A stretch of DNA of 64,000 bases from Streptomyces panaciradicis (GTDB taxonomy: Bacteria > Actinomycetota > Actinomycetes > Streptomycetales > Streptomycetaceae): the NCBI RefSeq assembly GCF_023516615.1, contig NZ_JAMGBF010000031.1, positions 1 to 64,000 on the forward strand, written 5' to 3'. The notes beneath the pieces were generated by a model. It ran no database searches, was not told the DNA's origin, and saw nothing but the letters and a program-made list of their open reading frames with translations. Below are positions 27,289-36,517 of this stretch, piece by piece. How positions within the stretch are numbered: position 1 is the stretch's first letter; each line of letters begins with the position of its first letter. Made by a program: the position numbers and the translations under genes.

Positions 27289-28311
27289 CTAGTCCGGCCC
27301 CATTCTGCCCTGCGGGACGTCCCCCGACCCGACCGCCCTCACCGGCAGCGGATACGGCGGGGGAGTGCCCCCGAACTCCGGGCAGTGCGCCTGGTGGTCG
27401 CACCAGCCGCACAGCTTCGTCGGCCGGGGCCGCCAGTCGCCGGACTCGGTGGCCTGCCGGATCGCCTCCCACAGCGCGAGCAGCTTCCGCTCGACCCGCT
27501 CCAGGTCGGCGAGGACCGGGTCGTACGTCAGAACGTCCCCACTGCCGAGGTACACCAGCTGCAGCCGCCGCGGGACCACCTTCTTCAGGCGCCACACCAC
27601 CAGGGCGTAGAACTTCATCTGGAACAGCGCGCCTTCGGCGTACTCCGGCCGGGGCGCCTTGCCCGTCTTGTAGTCGACGATCCGCACCTCGCCCGTCGGC
27701 GCCACGTCGACCCGGTCGATGATCCCGCGCAGCGTCAGCCCCGAGTCCAGCTCCGCCTCCACGAACAACTCCCGCTCCGCGGGCTCCAGCCGGGTCGGGT
27801 CCTCCAGCGTGAACCACCGCTCCACGAGCCGCTCGGCCTCGCCCAGCCAGCGCGCCAGCCGCTCCCCGTCGGGATCGTCCTCGAACAGCTCCACGACCTC
27901 CGGCCTGCTCTCCCGCAGCCGGTCCCACTGACCCGGGATCAGGGACTTGGCGCGTGGCGCCGTCCGCTCCGCGGCGGGCGCGTCGAAGAGCCGCTCCAGC
28001 ACCGCGTGCACCAGCGTCCCGCGGGTCGCCGCCTCGCTCGGCTTCTCCGGCAGCCGGTCGATGACACGGAAGCGGTACAGCAGAGGGCACTGCATGAAGT
28101 CACCGGCACGCGAGGGCGACAGACTCGCCGGCGCCATGGCGGCAGGCCGGTCCGCCTCCGCCGCCGCCCCCACGACCGCTGCCGCCGTCACCGCGGTCAT
28201 CACCGTCGCCGTCACCGTCGGCACCGCCGTCTGCTCGGCCACCTCAGGAAGATCCACCGGTGCCGGACCCCCGCCATGGGCCTCAGCCGTGCCCTCCGCG
28301 CTGTTCTCCAT
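27289..28311 (-). CDS. RecB-family PD-(D/E)XK nuclease, probably with an iron-sulfur cluster
   Basis: A 340-residue nuclease domain protein. The catalytic core is LRGIIDRVDV then VRIVDYKTGK. A Cys in FMQCPLLYRFR and three Cys near the end (KLCGWCDHQAHC) are arranged like the Fe-S cluster ligands of AddB/Cas4-type nucleases. The first 65 residues are Ala/Thr-rich and low in complexity. ATG at 28311 is assigned by the start of the coherent frame; no strong site is visible. The homologue also lies near the trmI-proteasome region in mycobacteria as I recall. Confidence 0.88.
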   Translation of the reverse strand: MENSAEGTAEAHGGGPAPVDLPEVAEQTAVPTVTATVMTAVTAAAVVGAAAEADRPAAMAPASLSPSRAGDFMQCPLLYRFRVIDRLPEKPSEAATRGTLVHAVLERLFDAPAAERTAPRAKSLIPGQWDRLRESRPEVVELFEDDPDGERLARWLGEAERLVERWFTLEDPTRLEPAERELFVEAELDSGLTLRGIIDRVDVAPTGEVRIVDYKTGKAPRPEYAEGALFQMKFYALVVWRLKKVVPRRLQLVYLGSGDVLTYDPVLADLERVERKLLALWEAIRQATESGDWRPRPTKLCGWCDHQAHCPEFGGTPPPYPLPVRAVGSGDVPQGRMGPD

Positions 28312-28485
28312 GCCCACAGACCTTACGGCCCGCCACTGACAGTGACCCACCCACCGGCGCGACAGGCGCCGCCGCCGGGGAAACACCGGGGGTGCCGGGG
28401 CGGAACGCACCGCGACGGACGCATACCATCGACCCCAAGACCCTTCCGCCCGGCAGGCGCGGAACGCTTCGAACGAGGGGACATC

Positions 28486-30240
28486 GTGGACCAGAGCGGC
28501 GGGAGCGGGCAGCCGCGGCCCGGCACCGACGAGCCGGCCGGGCCCCACACGGCACCGGCCACCCCCTCACCCGGCCAGACCGACGCACAGCCCACGGACG
28601 CACGACGGACCACCACGACCAGGGACGCCGCCAAGGGAGACCCCTCGATGGGCGACAGCACGCCGACCACCGACACCGGGACCACCCCGGCCGACAGCGC
28701 CCCGAACGCGCACCGCGACGAGCACGGGCACCCACGCCGGGACACCACCCCGGAGGACGGCCCCGCTCCCCAGGAGCACCCCGGCCGGCCCGCCGCCCCG
28801 CAGAGCGACGACGCCTCCCCGGCACACCGCCCCGCGCAGCCGGACACCGACCGGCCGACCCCCACGAACGACACGGACGCCGCAGACGCCACGGACGCCG
28901 GCCAGGCCGCCCCGGACGAGCCCGCAGGCCGCCCCACCGCCCCCCACACGCCCGCGGACCACCCCACCGCCCCCGACGCCGGCCACCGCGCCGCGCACGG
29001 CGCAGGCACCGCCCCCGGCCACATGTCCCACCCCGACCGCACCCTCGCCCACTCCGGCGCCAAGAACCCCCCGCCACAGCGCCGCGAATCCCCCCGGGGC
29101 GGACTCCTCATGGGCCGCCCCTTCGGCGTACCCGTCTACGTCGCCCCCAGCTGGTTCCTCGTCGCCGCCCTCATCACCTGGGTCTTCGGCGGCCAGCTCG
29201 ACCGCGTCCTGCCCGAACTCGGCGCCGCCCGCTACCTGGTCTCCCTCTTCTTCGCGGTCGCCTTCTACGCCTCCGTCCTCGTCCACGAACTCGCCCACAC
29301 CGTCGCCGCCCTCCGCTTCAAACTCCCGGTCCGCCGCATCCAGCTCCAGTTCTTCGGCGGCGTCTCCGAGATCGAGAAGGAAGCCGAGACCCCCGGCCGC
29401 GAGTTCGTCCTGGCCTTCGTCGGCCCCCTGCTCTCCCTCGTCCTCGCCGGGATCTTCTACGTCGCCATGCAGCCCGTCGAGCCCGGCACCGTCCCCGGCG
29501 TCCTGCTCGCCGGCCTGATGATCTCCAACCTCATCGTCGCCGCCTTCAACCTCCTGCCCGGCCTCCCCCTCGACGGCGGCCGGATGCTCCGCGCCGTCGT
29601 CTGGAAGATCACCGGCAAGCCCATGAACGGCACCGTCGCCGCCGCCTGGGTCGGCCGCGCCCTCGCCGTCTCCGTCCTCATCGGCCTGCCGCTGCTCACC
29701 CAGTCCGGCGCCCTCGGCTCCACCGCCGAGGACAGCGTCGGCATGGACACCGTCACCGACGCCCTGCTCGCCGCCATCCTCGCCGCGATCATCTGGACCG
29801 GCGCCGGCAACAGCCTCCGCATGGCCCGCCTGCGCGAACACCTCCCGGAACTGCGCGCCCGCAACCTCACCCGCCGCGCCGTCCCCGTCGAGACCGACAC
29901 CCCCCTCTCCGAGGCCCTGCGCCGCGCCAACGCCGCCGGCGCCCGCGCCCTCGTCGTCGTCGACGCCGACGGCACCCCGCTCTCCCTGGTCCGCGAGGCC
30001 GCCATCGTCGGCGTCCCCGAACACCGCCGCCCCTGGGTCGCCGTCAGTGGCCTGGCCCAGGAACTCACCGACGGCATGCGCGTCTCCGCCGAACTCGCCG
30101 GCGAGGACCTCCTCGACGTCCTGCGCGCCACCCCCGCCACCGAGTACCTGGTCGTCGAGGAGACCGGCGAGATCTACGGCGTACTGTCCGCCGCCGACGT
30201 CGAGCGGGCCTTCGTCAAGGCCATGGCCCGCCCCTCCTAG
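28486..30240 (+). CDS. Site-2 protease family (M50) membrane metalloprotease with CBS domains
   Basis: A 584-residue intramembrane zinc protease. HELAH at 267-271 and NLLPGLPLDGG (Asp363) give the zinc site. About six membrane helices run from 210 to 440, and the C-terminal region from about 460 looks like paired CBS domains (ARALVVVDADGTPL, then EYLVVEETGEIYGVLS). The first 205 residues are a hydrophilic, Pro/Asp/Thr/His-rich, disordered region. GTG at 28486 follows GAGGGGA; an ATG at 28648 with AAGGGAG 8 bases before it would give 530 residues. Such proteases release membrane-bound factors; the substrate here is unknown. Confidence 0.88.
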   Translation: MDQSGGSGQPRPGTDEPAGPHTAPATPSPGQTDAQPTDARRTTTTRDAAKGDPSMGDSTPTTDTGTTPADSAPNAHRDEHGHPRRDTTPEDGPAPQEHPGRPAAPQSDDASPAHRPAQPDTDRPTPTNDTDAADATDAGQAAPDEPAGRPTAPHTPADHPTAPDAGHRAAHGAGTAPGHMSHPDRTLAHSGAKNPPPQRRESPRGGLLMGRPFGVPVYVAPSWFLVAALITWVFGGQLDRVLPELGAARYLVSLFFAVAFYASVLVHELAHTVAALRFKLPVRRIQLQFFGGVSEIEKEAETPGREFVLAFVGPLLSLVLAGIFYVAMQPVEPGTVPGVLLAGLMISNLIVAAFNLLPGLPLDGGRMLRAVVWKITGKPMNGTVAAAWVGRALAVSVLIGLPLLTQSGALGSTAEDSVGMDTVTDALLAAILAAIIWTGAGNSLRMARLREHLPELRARNLTRRAVPVETDTPLSEALRRANAAGARALVVVDADGTPLSLVREAAIVGVPEHRRPWVAVSGLAQELTDGMRVSAELAGEDLLDVLRATPATEYLVVEETGEIYGVLSAADVERAFVKAMARPS

Positions 30241-30266
30241 TGGTCGGCGGCCCCCGCAAACCCCGG

Positions 30267-30272
30267 TAGGCT
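30267..30272 (+). promoter_or_regulatory. -10 box of a probably leaderless trmI mRNA
   Basis: TAGGCT followed by exactly 6 bases and then ATG of trmI, with no ribosome binding site. Identical in sequence and spacing to the box before mshC. Confidence 0.5.
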
Positions 30273-30278
30273 GTTCAC

Positions 30279-31178
30279 ATGTCCGAACCGACCGGTGCCG
30301 CCCGCAGGCGCGGGCCCTTCAAGGTCGGGGACCAGGTTCAGCTGACCGACCCCAAGGGCCGCCACTACACGTTCACGCTCGAAGCCGGAAAGAACTTCCA
30401 CACCCACAAGGGTTCCTTCCCGCACGACGAGCTGATCGGCGCACCCGAGGGCAGCGTTGTCCGCACCACCGGTAACGTCGCCTACCTCGCGCTGCGCCCC
30501 CTGCTCCCCGACTACGTCCTGTCCATGCCCCGCGGGGCAGCCGTCGTCTACCCCAAGGACGCGGGGCAGATCCTCGCCTTCGCCGACATCTTCCCCGGCG
30601 CCCGCGTCGTGGAGGCCGGAGTCGGCTCCGGCTCGCTCAGCAGCTTCCTGCTGCGCGCCATCGGCGACCAGGGCATGCTCCACAGCTACGAGCGCCGCGA
30701 GGACTTCGCCGAGATCGCCCAGCAGAACGTCGAGCGCTACTTCGGCGGACCGCACCCCGCCTGGCAGCTCACCGTCGGCGACCTCCAGGACAACCTCTCC
30801 GACACCGACGTCGACCGCGTCATCCTCGACATGCTCGCCCCTTGGGAATGCCTCGAGGCCGTCTCCAAGGCACTCGTCCCCGGCGGCATCCTGTGCTGCT
30901 ACGTCGCCACCACCACCCAGCTCGCCCGGACCGTCGAGTCCATCCGCGAGATCGGCTCCTTCAACGAGCCGACCGCCTGGGAGACGATGATCCGCAACTG
31001 GCACATCGAGGGCCTGGCCGTCCGCCCCGACCACAGGATGATCGGCCACACCGGCTTCCTCCTCACCGCCCGCCGCCTCGCCGACGGCGTCGAGCCCCCC
31101 ATGCGCCGCCGCCGCCCCGCCAAGGGCGCCTACGGCGAGGACTACGCCGGCCCCAACGCCGACGGCGGCGGCCGCTGA
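30279..31178 (+). CDS. trmI: tRNA (adenine-58-N1)-methyltransferase TrmI
   Basis: A 299-residue class I SAM-dependent methyltransferase that makes m1A58 in the T-loop of tRNA. It has an N-terminal beta domain (about 1-85) and a Rossmann domain with the SAM motif VVEAGVGSGSLSSFLL (about 110-125), then HSYERREDF and ILDMLAPWE. Its place just before the proteasome locus is conserved among actinobacteria. A strong hairpin follows. Confidence 0.93.
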   Translation: MSEPTGAARRRGPFKVGDQVQLTDPKGRHYTFTLEAGKNFHTHKGSFPHDELIGAPEGSVVRTTGNVAYLALRPLLPDYVLSMPRGAAVVYPKDAGQILAFADIFPGARVVEAGVGSGSLSSFLLRAIGDQGMLHSYERREDFAEIAQQNVERYFGGPHPAWQLTVGDLQDNLSDTDVDRVILDMLAPWECLEAVSKALVPGGILCCYVATTTQLARTVESIREIGSFNEPTAWETMIRNWHIEGLAVRPDHRMIGHTGFLLTARRLADGVEPPMRRRRPAKGAYGEDYAGPNADGGGR

Positions 31179-31208
31179 CCCGGCCGCACCCCCGCAGCAA
31201 CGCACGGA

Positions 31209-31255
31209 CGCCGCGGTCGAGTTCCGGGACAATCCACCGGAACTCGACCGCGGCG
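31209..31255 (+). terminator. Terminator of trmI
   Basis: A perfect 19-bp stem, CGCCGCGGTCGAGTTCCGG (31209-31227) with its complement (31237-31255), a 9-base loop, and a short pyrimidine run after it. Confidence 0.85.
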
Positions 31256-31399
31256 CCTTTCTCCTGACAGCACGCCACGAACCGCACAAACCCGGCGGGC
31301 TCCGTTCGTCATCCCGCACCCCGCCGTTCCCCCGCACTGTGACGTGTGGCACGATGCGAGCCACCCCCACCGGCACAGCCCTCACAGGAGACGCTCCTA

Positions 31400-31969
31400 G
31401 TGCAGCAACCCGCCGTCCCGGAACTGGCACACACGCACACCCGGCCCATCCACTGGGTCGCCACCGCCACGGCGGTCGCCGGCGTCATGGCCCTCTCCTC
31501 GGTCCTGCAGCCCAACTCGGCGACAGCCGCCCAGACCACCGCCCCGCACACGAAGACCGTCCACGCCGCCGCACCCGGCACGGCCGGAGTCGACTTCCCG
31601 ATCACCTGCGGCCCGGTCAAAGCGGTCGTGCACAAGAAGACCACCGGAGACCTCGACGGCGACGGCAACCCCGAAACGGTCGCGATCGTGCACTGCGACG
31701 CCCCCATGGGCACCCCGCCCGACGGCGTCTACGTCCTCACCCGCGCCTCGAACGGCACACCCCGCCTGGTCGCCACCCTCCTCGACCCCAAGGCCGGAGA
31801 CACGGTGAGCGACCTCGCGATACGCGACGGCGCCGTCAACGCCACCCTGCTCGGCTACTCCACCGACAACGTGCCCCGCTGCTGCCCCGACGTCACCGAC
31901 CACGTGAAGTGGCAGTGGAAGAGCGGCACGTTCGTCCGCTCGGCACCCGCCGCCACCCACAGCGTCTGA
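31400..31969 (+). CDS. Secreted or membrane-anchored protein of unknown function
   Basis: A 189-residue protein. A hydrophobic segment at about 20-35 (WVATATAVAGVMALSSVLQ), then TATAAQ-like residues, suggests export. The mature part has DLDGDGNPETVAIVHC, resembling a calcium-binding FG-GAP-type loop, and four Cys (in ITCGPV, VHCDAP and RCCPD) that could form disulfides. GTG at 31400 has AGGAG 9 bases upstream. I do not recognise the family; it lies between trmI and the ferredoxin-arc divergon, as in other Streptomyces. Confidence 0.7.
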   Translation: MQQPAVPELAHTHTRPIHWVATATAVAGVMALSSVLQPNSATAAQTTAPHTKTVHAAAPGTAGVDFPITCGPVKAVVHKKTTGDLDGDGNPETVAIVHCDAPMGTPPDGVYVLTRASNGTPRLVATLLDPKAGDTVSDLAIRDGAVNATLLGYSTDNVPRCCPDVTDHVKWQWKSGTFVRSAPAATHSV

Positions 31970-32028
31970 GTCACGCCCCCCGGCCCATGTGAGAAATCAG
32001 ACAACCGTAACGGCCCGCACCCGTTACC

Positions 32029-32334
32029 TCACTCAGCGTCCGGACCGAAGACCTCGACCCTGTCCGAAACGCGACGCACATGGATGCACTCGCCCGGACA
32101 CTCCTTCGCCGAGTCCACCACGTCCGTCAGAAGCGGCAGCGGAACACGCGTCGTAGCGCCCTTCTCCTGCAACAGCTCGTCCGCCGGGCCCTTCACGTAC
32201 GCCAGACCGTCGATGTCCAGCTCGAACACCTCCGGCGCGTACTGCGCGCAGATCCCGTCGCCGGTACACAGGTCCTGATCGATCCAGACCTCCAGCTGAT
32301 CGCCGCCGGCCACGGCCTCCTGCTGCACGCTCAT
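32029..32334 (-). CDS. Ferredoxin with an atypical cluster motif
   Basis: A 101-residue small acidic ferredoxin. Visible ligands are CTGDGIC (Cys-x5-Cys, with Asp in the middle) and CPGEC (Cys-x3-Cys). This fits a 3Fe-4S cluster, or a 4Fe-4S cluster with a non-Cys fourth ligand, as in ferredoxins that serve cytochromes P450. A loop of about 20 residues (ADELLQEKGATTRVPLPLL) separates the halves. ATG at 32334 has AGGAG only 2 bases upstream; GTG at 32328 would be 8 bases from it and may be the true start. Divergent from arc across 243 bases. No redox partner gene is adjacent. Confidence 0.88.
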   Translation of the reverse strand: MSVQQEAVAGGDQLEVWIDQDLCTGDGICAQYAPEVFELDIDGLAYVKGPADELLQEKGATTRVPLPLLTDVVDSAKECPGECIHVRRVSDRVEVFGPDAE

Positions 32335-32577
32335 CTCTCCTGCCGTTTGAAAGTCGAGCTGGCGGGAATCGGGCCAGCTCTGACGGGTGTTGAACACTGT
32401 GACCCTACCTCCGGCAGCTTTCCAATCATGTTCGGTGGGTATTCCCCTGGCGTGAGGGAGAGCGCAAGGGTGAAGATCGGACACACCCCGACCGTCTTTG
32501 TGATCTAGGGGTTTCAATCGACACCCACCCAGGTAGGGTCTGGAAGCGTCCAGCTCCCCTTGGAGGAGGTGAGGACC

Positions 32578-34344
32578 GTGGCAGCCCACGACGACGACAT
32601 GAACCGCGGCATCCGCCCGGGACGCGGGTCCGACGACCCGGCCGGGCAGATTGCCTACCTTGAGCAGGAGATCGCCGTCCTGCGACGCAAGCTCGCCGAC
32701 TCTCCGCGACACACGAGGATTCTCGAAGAGCGGATCGTCGAGCTGCAGACCAACCTGGCCGGCGTGTCCGCCCAGAACGAGCGACTCGCCAACACACTCC
32801 GCGAGGCCCGCGACCAGATCGTGGCCCTCAAGGAGGAGGTCGACCGGCTCGCACAGCCACCGGCCGGCTTCGGCGTCTTCCTCGAAGCCAACGAGGACGG
32901 CACCGCCGACATCTTCACCGGGGGCCGCAAGCTCCGGGTGAACGTCAGCCCCAGCGTCGACCTCGAAGAACTCCGGCGCGGCCAGGAAGTAATGCTCAAC
33001 GAAGCGCTCAACGTGGTCGAAGCCATGGAGTTCGAGCGCGTCGGGGACATCGTCACCCTCAAGGAGATCCTCGAGGACGGCGAACGCGCCCTGGTGCTCG
33101 GGCACACCGATGAGGAGCGGGTGGTACGGCTCGCCGAGCCACTGCTGGACGTGAACATCCGCCCCGGTGACGCCCTGCTGCTCGAACCCCGCTCCGGCTA
33201 CGTCTACGAGATCGTCCCCAAGAGCGAAGTCGAAGAACTCGTCCTCGAAGAAGTACCGGACATCGGCTACGAGCAGATCGGCGGCCTCGGCGGCCAGATC
33301 GAGGCCATCCGCGACGCCGTCGAGCTCCCGTACCTCTACCCCGACCTCTTCAAGGAGCACGAGCTCCGCCCGCCCAAGGGCGTCCTGCTCTACGGACCCC
33401 CCGGATGCGGCAAGACACTCATCGCCAAGGCCGTCGCCAACTCGCTGGCCAAAAAGGTCGCCGAGGTCACCGGCCAGGCCCAGGGCAAGAGCTTCTTCCT
33501 CAACATCAAGGGCCCCGAGCTCCTCAACAAGTACGTCGGCGAGACCGAGCGGCAGATCCGCCTCGTCTTCCAGCGCGCCAGGGAGAAGGCCAGCGAGGGC
33601 ACCCCCGTCATCGTCTTCTTCGACGAGATGGAATCCCTCTTCCGCACCCGCGGCTCCGGCGTCAGCTCCGACGTCGAGAACACCATCGTCCCCCAGCTGC
33701 TCGCCGAGATCGACGGAGTCGAAGGCCTGCAGAACGTGGTCGTCATCGGCGCCTCCAACCGCGAGGACATGATCGACCCCGCCATCCTGCGCCCCGGCCG
33801 CCTCGACGTGAAGATCAAGATCGAGCGCCCGGACGCCGAGGCCGCCAAGGACATCTTCGGCAAGTACCTCACCGAACGCCTCCCGCTCCACGCCGACGAC
33901 CTCGGCGAACACGGCGGCAGCAAGTCGACCACCGTCGAAAGCATGATCCAGACCGCGGTCGAGCACATGTACGCGGAATCCGAGGAGAACCGCTTCCTGG
34001 AGGTCACCTACGCCAACGGTGACAAGGAAGTCCTCTACTTCAAGGACTTCAACTCCGGCGCCATGATCGAGAACATCGTCGGCCGCGCCAAGAAGATGGC
34101 GATCAAGGACTTCCTCGACCACAACCAAAAGGGCCTCCGCGTCTCTCACCTCCTCCAGGCATGCGTGGACGAGTTCAAGGAGAACGAGGACCTGCCCAAC
34201 ACCACCAACCCGGACGACTGGGCCCGAATCTCCGGAAAGAAGGGCGAACGGATCGTCTACATCCGTACCCTCATCACCGGAAAGCAGGGCGCCGACACCG
34301 GACGCTCCATCGACACGGTGGCGAACACCGGTCAGTACCTGTAA
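32578..34344 (+). CDS. arc: Proteasome-associated AAA ATPase ARC/Mpa
   Basis: A 588-residue ring ATPase that recognises pupylated proteins, unfolds them and threads them into the 20S proteasome. An N-terminal coiled coil (about 25-90), which binds Pup, is followed by tandem OB folds and the AAA domain with Walker A GPPGCGKT (about 285) and Walker [11 protein letters not shown]. The C-terminus ends GQYL, the docking tail for the proteasome. GTG at 32578 follows GGAGGAGGTGA. A TAGGGT box is at 32533-32538. A terminator with a T-run separates it from dop. Confidence 0.96.
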   Translation: MAAHDDDMNRGIRPGRGSDDPAGQIAYLEQEIAVLRRKLADSPRHTRILEERIVELQTNLAGVSAQNERLANTLREARDQIVALKEEVDRLAQPPAGFGVFLEANEDGTADIFTGGRKLRVNVSPSVDLEELRRGQEVMLNEALNVVEAMEFERVGDIVTLKEILEDGERALVLGHTDEERVVRLAEPLLDVNIRPGDALLLEPRSGYVYEIVPKSEVEELVLEEVPDIGYEQIGGLGGQIEAIRDAVELPYLYPDLFKEHELRPPKGVLLYGPPGCGKTLIAKAVANSLAKKVAEVTGQAQGKSFFLNIKGPELLNKYVGETERQIRLVFQRAREKASEGTPVIVFFDEMESLFRTRGSGVSSDVENTIVPQLLAEIDGVEGLQNVVVIGASNREDMIDPAILRPGRLDVKIKIERPDAEAAKDIFGKYLTERLPLHADDLGEHGGSKSTTVESMIQTAVEHMYAESEENRFLEVTYANGDKEVLYFKDFNSGAMIENIVGRAKKMAIKDFLDHNQKGLRVSHLLQACVDEFKENEDLPNTTNPDDWARISGKKGERIVYIRTLITGKQGADTGRSIDTVANTGQYL

Positions 34345-34353
34345 AGACAGGGC

Positions 34354-34395
34354 GGCTGCGGGTGCCCTCACCGGGGTACCCGCAGCCGACTGTTT
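34354..34395 (+). terminator. Terminator after arc
   Basis: GGCTGCGGGTGCCC (34354-34367) pairs with GGGTACCCGCAGCC (34374-34387) with one G-U pair, and a TTTTT run follows at 34392. It is the only hairpin in the window with a classical T-run that I noticed. Confidence 0.85.
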
Positions 34396-34589
34396 TTCCG
34401 GCAACCAACCGGAACCAAGGCGAGCAAGGCAATGACGCAAATGATCTCCCCACCAGCGCAAAGCCGTTCTAGGCTCTTCGGTACCGCCGAGTCGCGCAGT
34501 GCGGGGACGGGCACCGCACACGCACCGGAGCGCCAGCGGTACTTGAGCGGCGTCCCCGACCGAGGGCGCCGCCGGGCAAGGAGGGCCGC

Positions 34590-36101
34590 ATGACCGTACG
34601 GCGAGTAATGGGCATCGAGACGGAGTACGGCATCTCCGTCCCCGGCCACCCCAACGCCAATGCCATGCTCACCTCGTCCCAGATCGTCAACGCCTACGCG
34701 GCGGCGATGCACCGGGCCCGCCGGGCCCGCTGGGACTTCGAGGAGGAGAACCCGCTGCGGGACGCGCGCGGCTTCGACCTCGCACGTGAGGCCGCCGACG
34801 CCAGCCAGCTCACCGACGAGGACATCGGCCTCGCCAACGTGATCCTCACCAACGGCGCACGGCTCTACGTCGACCACGCACACCCCGAATACAGCGCACC
34901 CGAAGTCACCAACCCCCGCGACGCCGTCCTCTGGGACAAGGCCGGCGAGCGCATCATGGCCGAGGCCGCCGAACGCGCGGCCCAGCTCCCCGGCGCCCAG
35001 CCGATCCACCTCTACAAGAACAACACCGACAACAAGGGCGCCTCCTACGGCACGCACGAGAACTACCTGATGAAGCGGGAGACCCCCTTCTCGGACATCG
35101 TGCGCCACCTCACGCCCTTCTTCGTCTCCCGCCAGGTCGTCACCGGCGCCGGCCGCGTCGGCATCGGCCAGGACGGCCACGAACACGGCTTCCAGCTCAG
35201 CCAGCGCGCCGACTACTTCGAAGTCGAGGTCGGCCTCGAGACCACCCTCAAGCGCCCCATCATCAACACCCGCGACGAACCCCACGCCGACGCCGAGAAG
35301 TACCGCCGCCTGCACGTGATCATCGGCGACGCCAACCTCTCCGAGATCTCCACCTACCTCAAGCTCGGCACGACCGCCCTGGTCCTGTCCATGATCGAGG
35401 ACGGATTCATCGCGGTGGACCTGGCCGTGGACCAGCCCGTCCGCACCCTCCACCAGGTCTCCCACGACCCGACCCTCAAGCGCCTGGTCACCCTCCGCAG
35501 CGGCCGCACACTCACCGCGGTCCAGCTCCAGATGGAGTACTACGAGCTCTCCCGCAAGTACGTCGAGGAACGCTACGGCGCCGACGCGGACGAGCAGACC
35601 AAGGACGTCCTGACCCGCTGGGAGGACACCCTCAACCGCCTGGAACACGACCCGATGAGCCTGGCCGGCGAGCTGGACTGGGTCGCCAAGCGCGAACTCA
35701 TGGAGGGCTACCGGCGCCGCGACGGCCTCGACTGGGACGCCGCCAAGCTGCACCTCCTCGACCTGCAGTACGCGGACGTACGGGCCGAGAAGGGCCTGTA
35801 CAACCGCCTGGAGGCCCGCGGCCGCATGAAGCGGCTGCTGACCGAGGACGAGGTCGAGCGGGCCCGCACGAAGCCCCCGGAGGACACCCGCGCCTACTTC
35901 CGCGGCCGCTGCCTCGAGCAGTACGCCGACGACGTCGCCGCGGCCTCCTGGGACTCCGTGATCTTCGACCTCCCGGGCCGGGACTCGCTCCAGCGTGTCC
36001 CAACCCTCGAACCGCTTCGCGGAACGCGAAATCACGTCAAGGAGCTCCTCGACCGCTGCCGGACGGCGGAAGACCTGGTCAGGGTGCTGTCGGGCAACTG
36101 A
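34590..36101 (+). CDS. dop: Pup deamidase/depupylase Dop
   Basis: A 503-residue carboxylate-amine ligase-like enzyme that turns the C-terminal Gln of Pup into Glu and removes Pup from substrates. It starts [19 protein letters not shown], with the glutamate of the metal site. Relative to PafA it is longer and carries the Dop-type loop (about 40-75: [20 protein letters not shown]). Shared motifs include YKNNTDNKG and [23 protein letters not shown] at 34590 follows CAAGGAGGGCCGC. It precedes pup. Confidence 0.96.
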   Translation: MTVRRVMGIETEYGISVPGHPNANAMLTSSQIVNAYAAAMHRARRARWDFEEENPLRDARGFDLAREAADASQLTDEDIGLANVILTNGARLYVDHAHPEYSAPEVTNPRDAVLWDKAGERIMAEAAERAAQLPGAQPIHLYKNNTDNKGASYGTHENYLMKRETPFSDIVRHLTPFFVSRQVVTGAGRVGIGQDGHEHGFQLSQRADYFEVEVGLETTLKRPIINTRDEPHADAEKYRRLHVIIGDANLSEISTYLKLGTTALVLSMIEDGFIAVDLAVDQPVRTLHQVSHDPTLKRLVTLRSGRTLTAVQLQMEYYELSRKYVEERYGADADEQTKDVLTRWEDTLNRLEHDPMSLAGELDWVAKRELMEGYRRRDGLDWDAAKLHLLDLQYADVRAEKGLYNRLEARGRMKRLLTEDEVERARTKPPEDTRAYFRGRCLEQYADDVAAASWDSVIFDLPGRDSLQRVPTLEPLRGTRNHVKELLDRCRTAEDLVRVLSGN

Positions 36102-36196
36102 GCGGGTACCCGGGCGGCCTCCGCCGAACAGGGTGGAAAGTCCGCCGTCCGGGAATCATCGAGGTGGTCCTCGTACGTTGGAGAAACGCAGGGCCA

Positions 36197-36223
36197 TTGT
36201 CAGACCCGGCTTGTAGGGTCTGA
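36197..36223 (+). promoter_or_regulatory. RecA-NDp-like (PafBC-type) promoter and inverted repeat before pup
   Basis: TTGTCAGAC (36197-36205), then 8 bases, then TAGGGT (36214-36219). This keeps the spacing and the -10 form of TTGTCRGTG-N8-TANNNT, with 7 of 9 upstream bases. TCAGACCC (36200-36207) and GGGTCTGA (36216-36223) also form a perfect 8-bp inverted repeat across it. Start of transcription would be near 36226, 64 bases before pup. Confidence 0.5.
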
Positions 36224-36289
36224 TCATCACCGATCGGCAGGAATGCCGACCTGTCGACCATGTCGGGCGAACTGAGCGGGGTGAGGGTC

Positions 36290-36508
36290 ATGGCAACCAA
36301 GGACACCGGCGGCGGCCAGCAGAAGGCGACGCACTCGACCGAACAGGCCGAGGAGCAGACGACCGAAGCACAGGGCTCCGAAGACCTGAAGGAACGACAC
36401 GAGAAGCTGAGCGACGACGTCGACTCGGTTCTGGACGAGATCGACGACGTCTTGGAGGAGAACGCCGAGGACTTCGTGCGGTCCTTCGTTCAAAAGGGTG
36501 GACAGTAA
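36290..36508 (+). CDS. pup: Prokaryotic ubiquitin-like protein Pup
   Basis: A 72-residue, hydrophilic and intrinsically disordered modifier. It ends KGGQ; Dop deamidates Gln72 and PafA then links it to substrate lysines. The central helix-forming region (about 38-60: LSDDVDSVLDEIDDVLEEN) binds the ARC coiled coil. ATG at 36290 has GGTGAGGG just upstream; an in-frame start 30 bases earlier is less likely. It is followed after 9 bases by an endonuclease VII-like gene, not directly by prcB. Confidence 0.97.
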   Translation: MATKDTGGGQQKATHSTEQAEEQTTEAQGSEDLKERHEKLSDDVDSVLDEIDDVLEENAEDFVRSFVQKGGQ

Positions 36509-36517
36509 GTCACATCC

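Noticed and set aside
31850-31880. Antisense TTGTCGGTG in the secreted protein gene
   Set aside because: The position 8 bases on reads GAGCAG, not TANNNT.
35010-35036. Antisense TTGTCGGTG in dop
   Set aside because: The nearest TA lies one base off and does not end in T; orientation leads to no gene.
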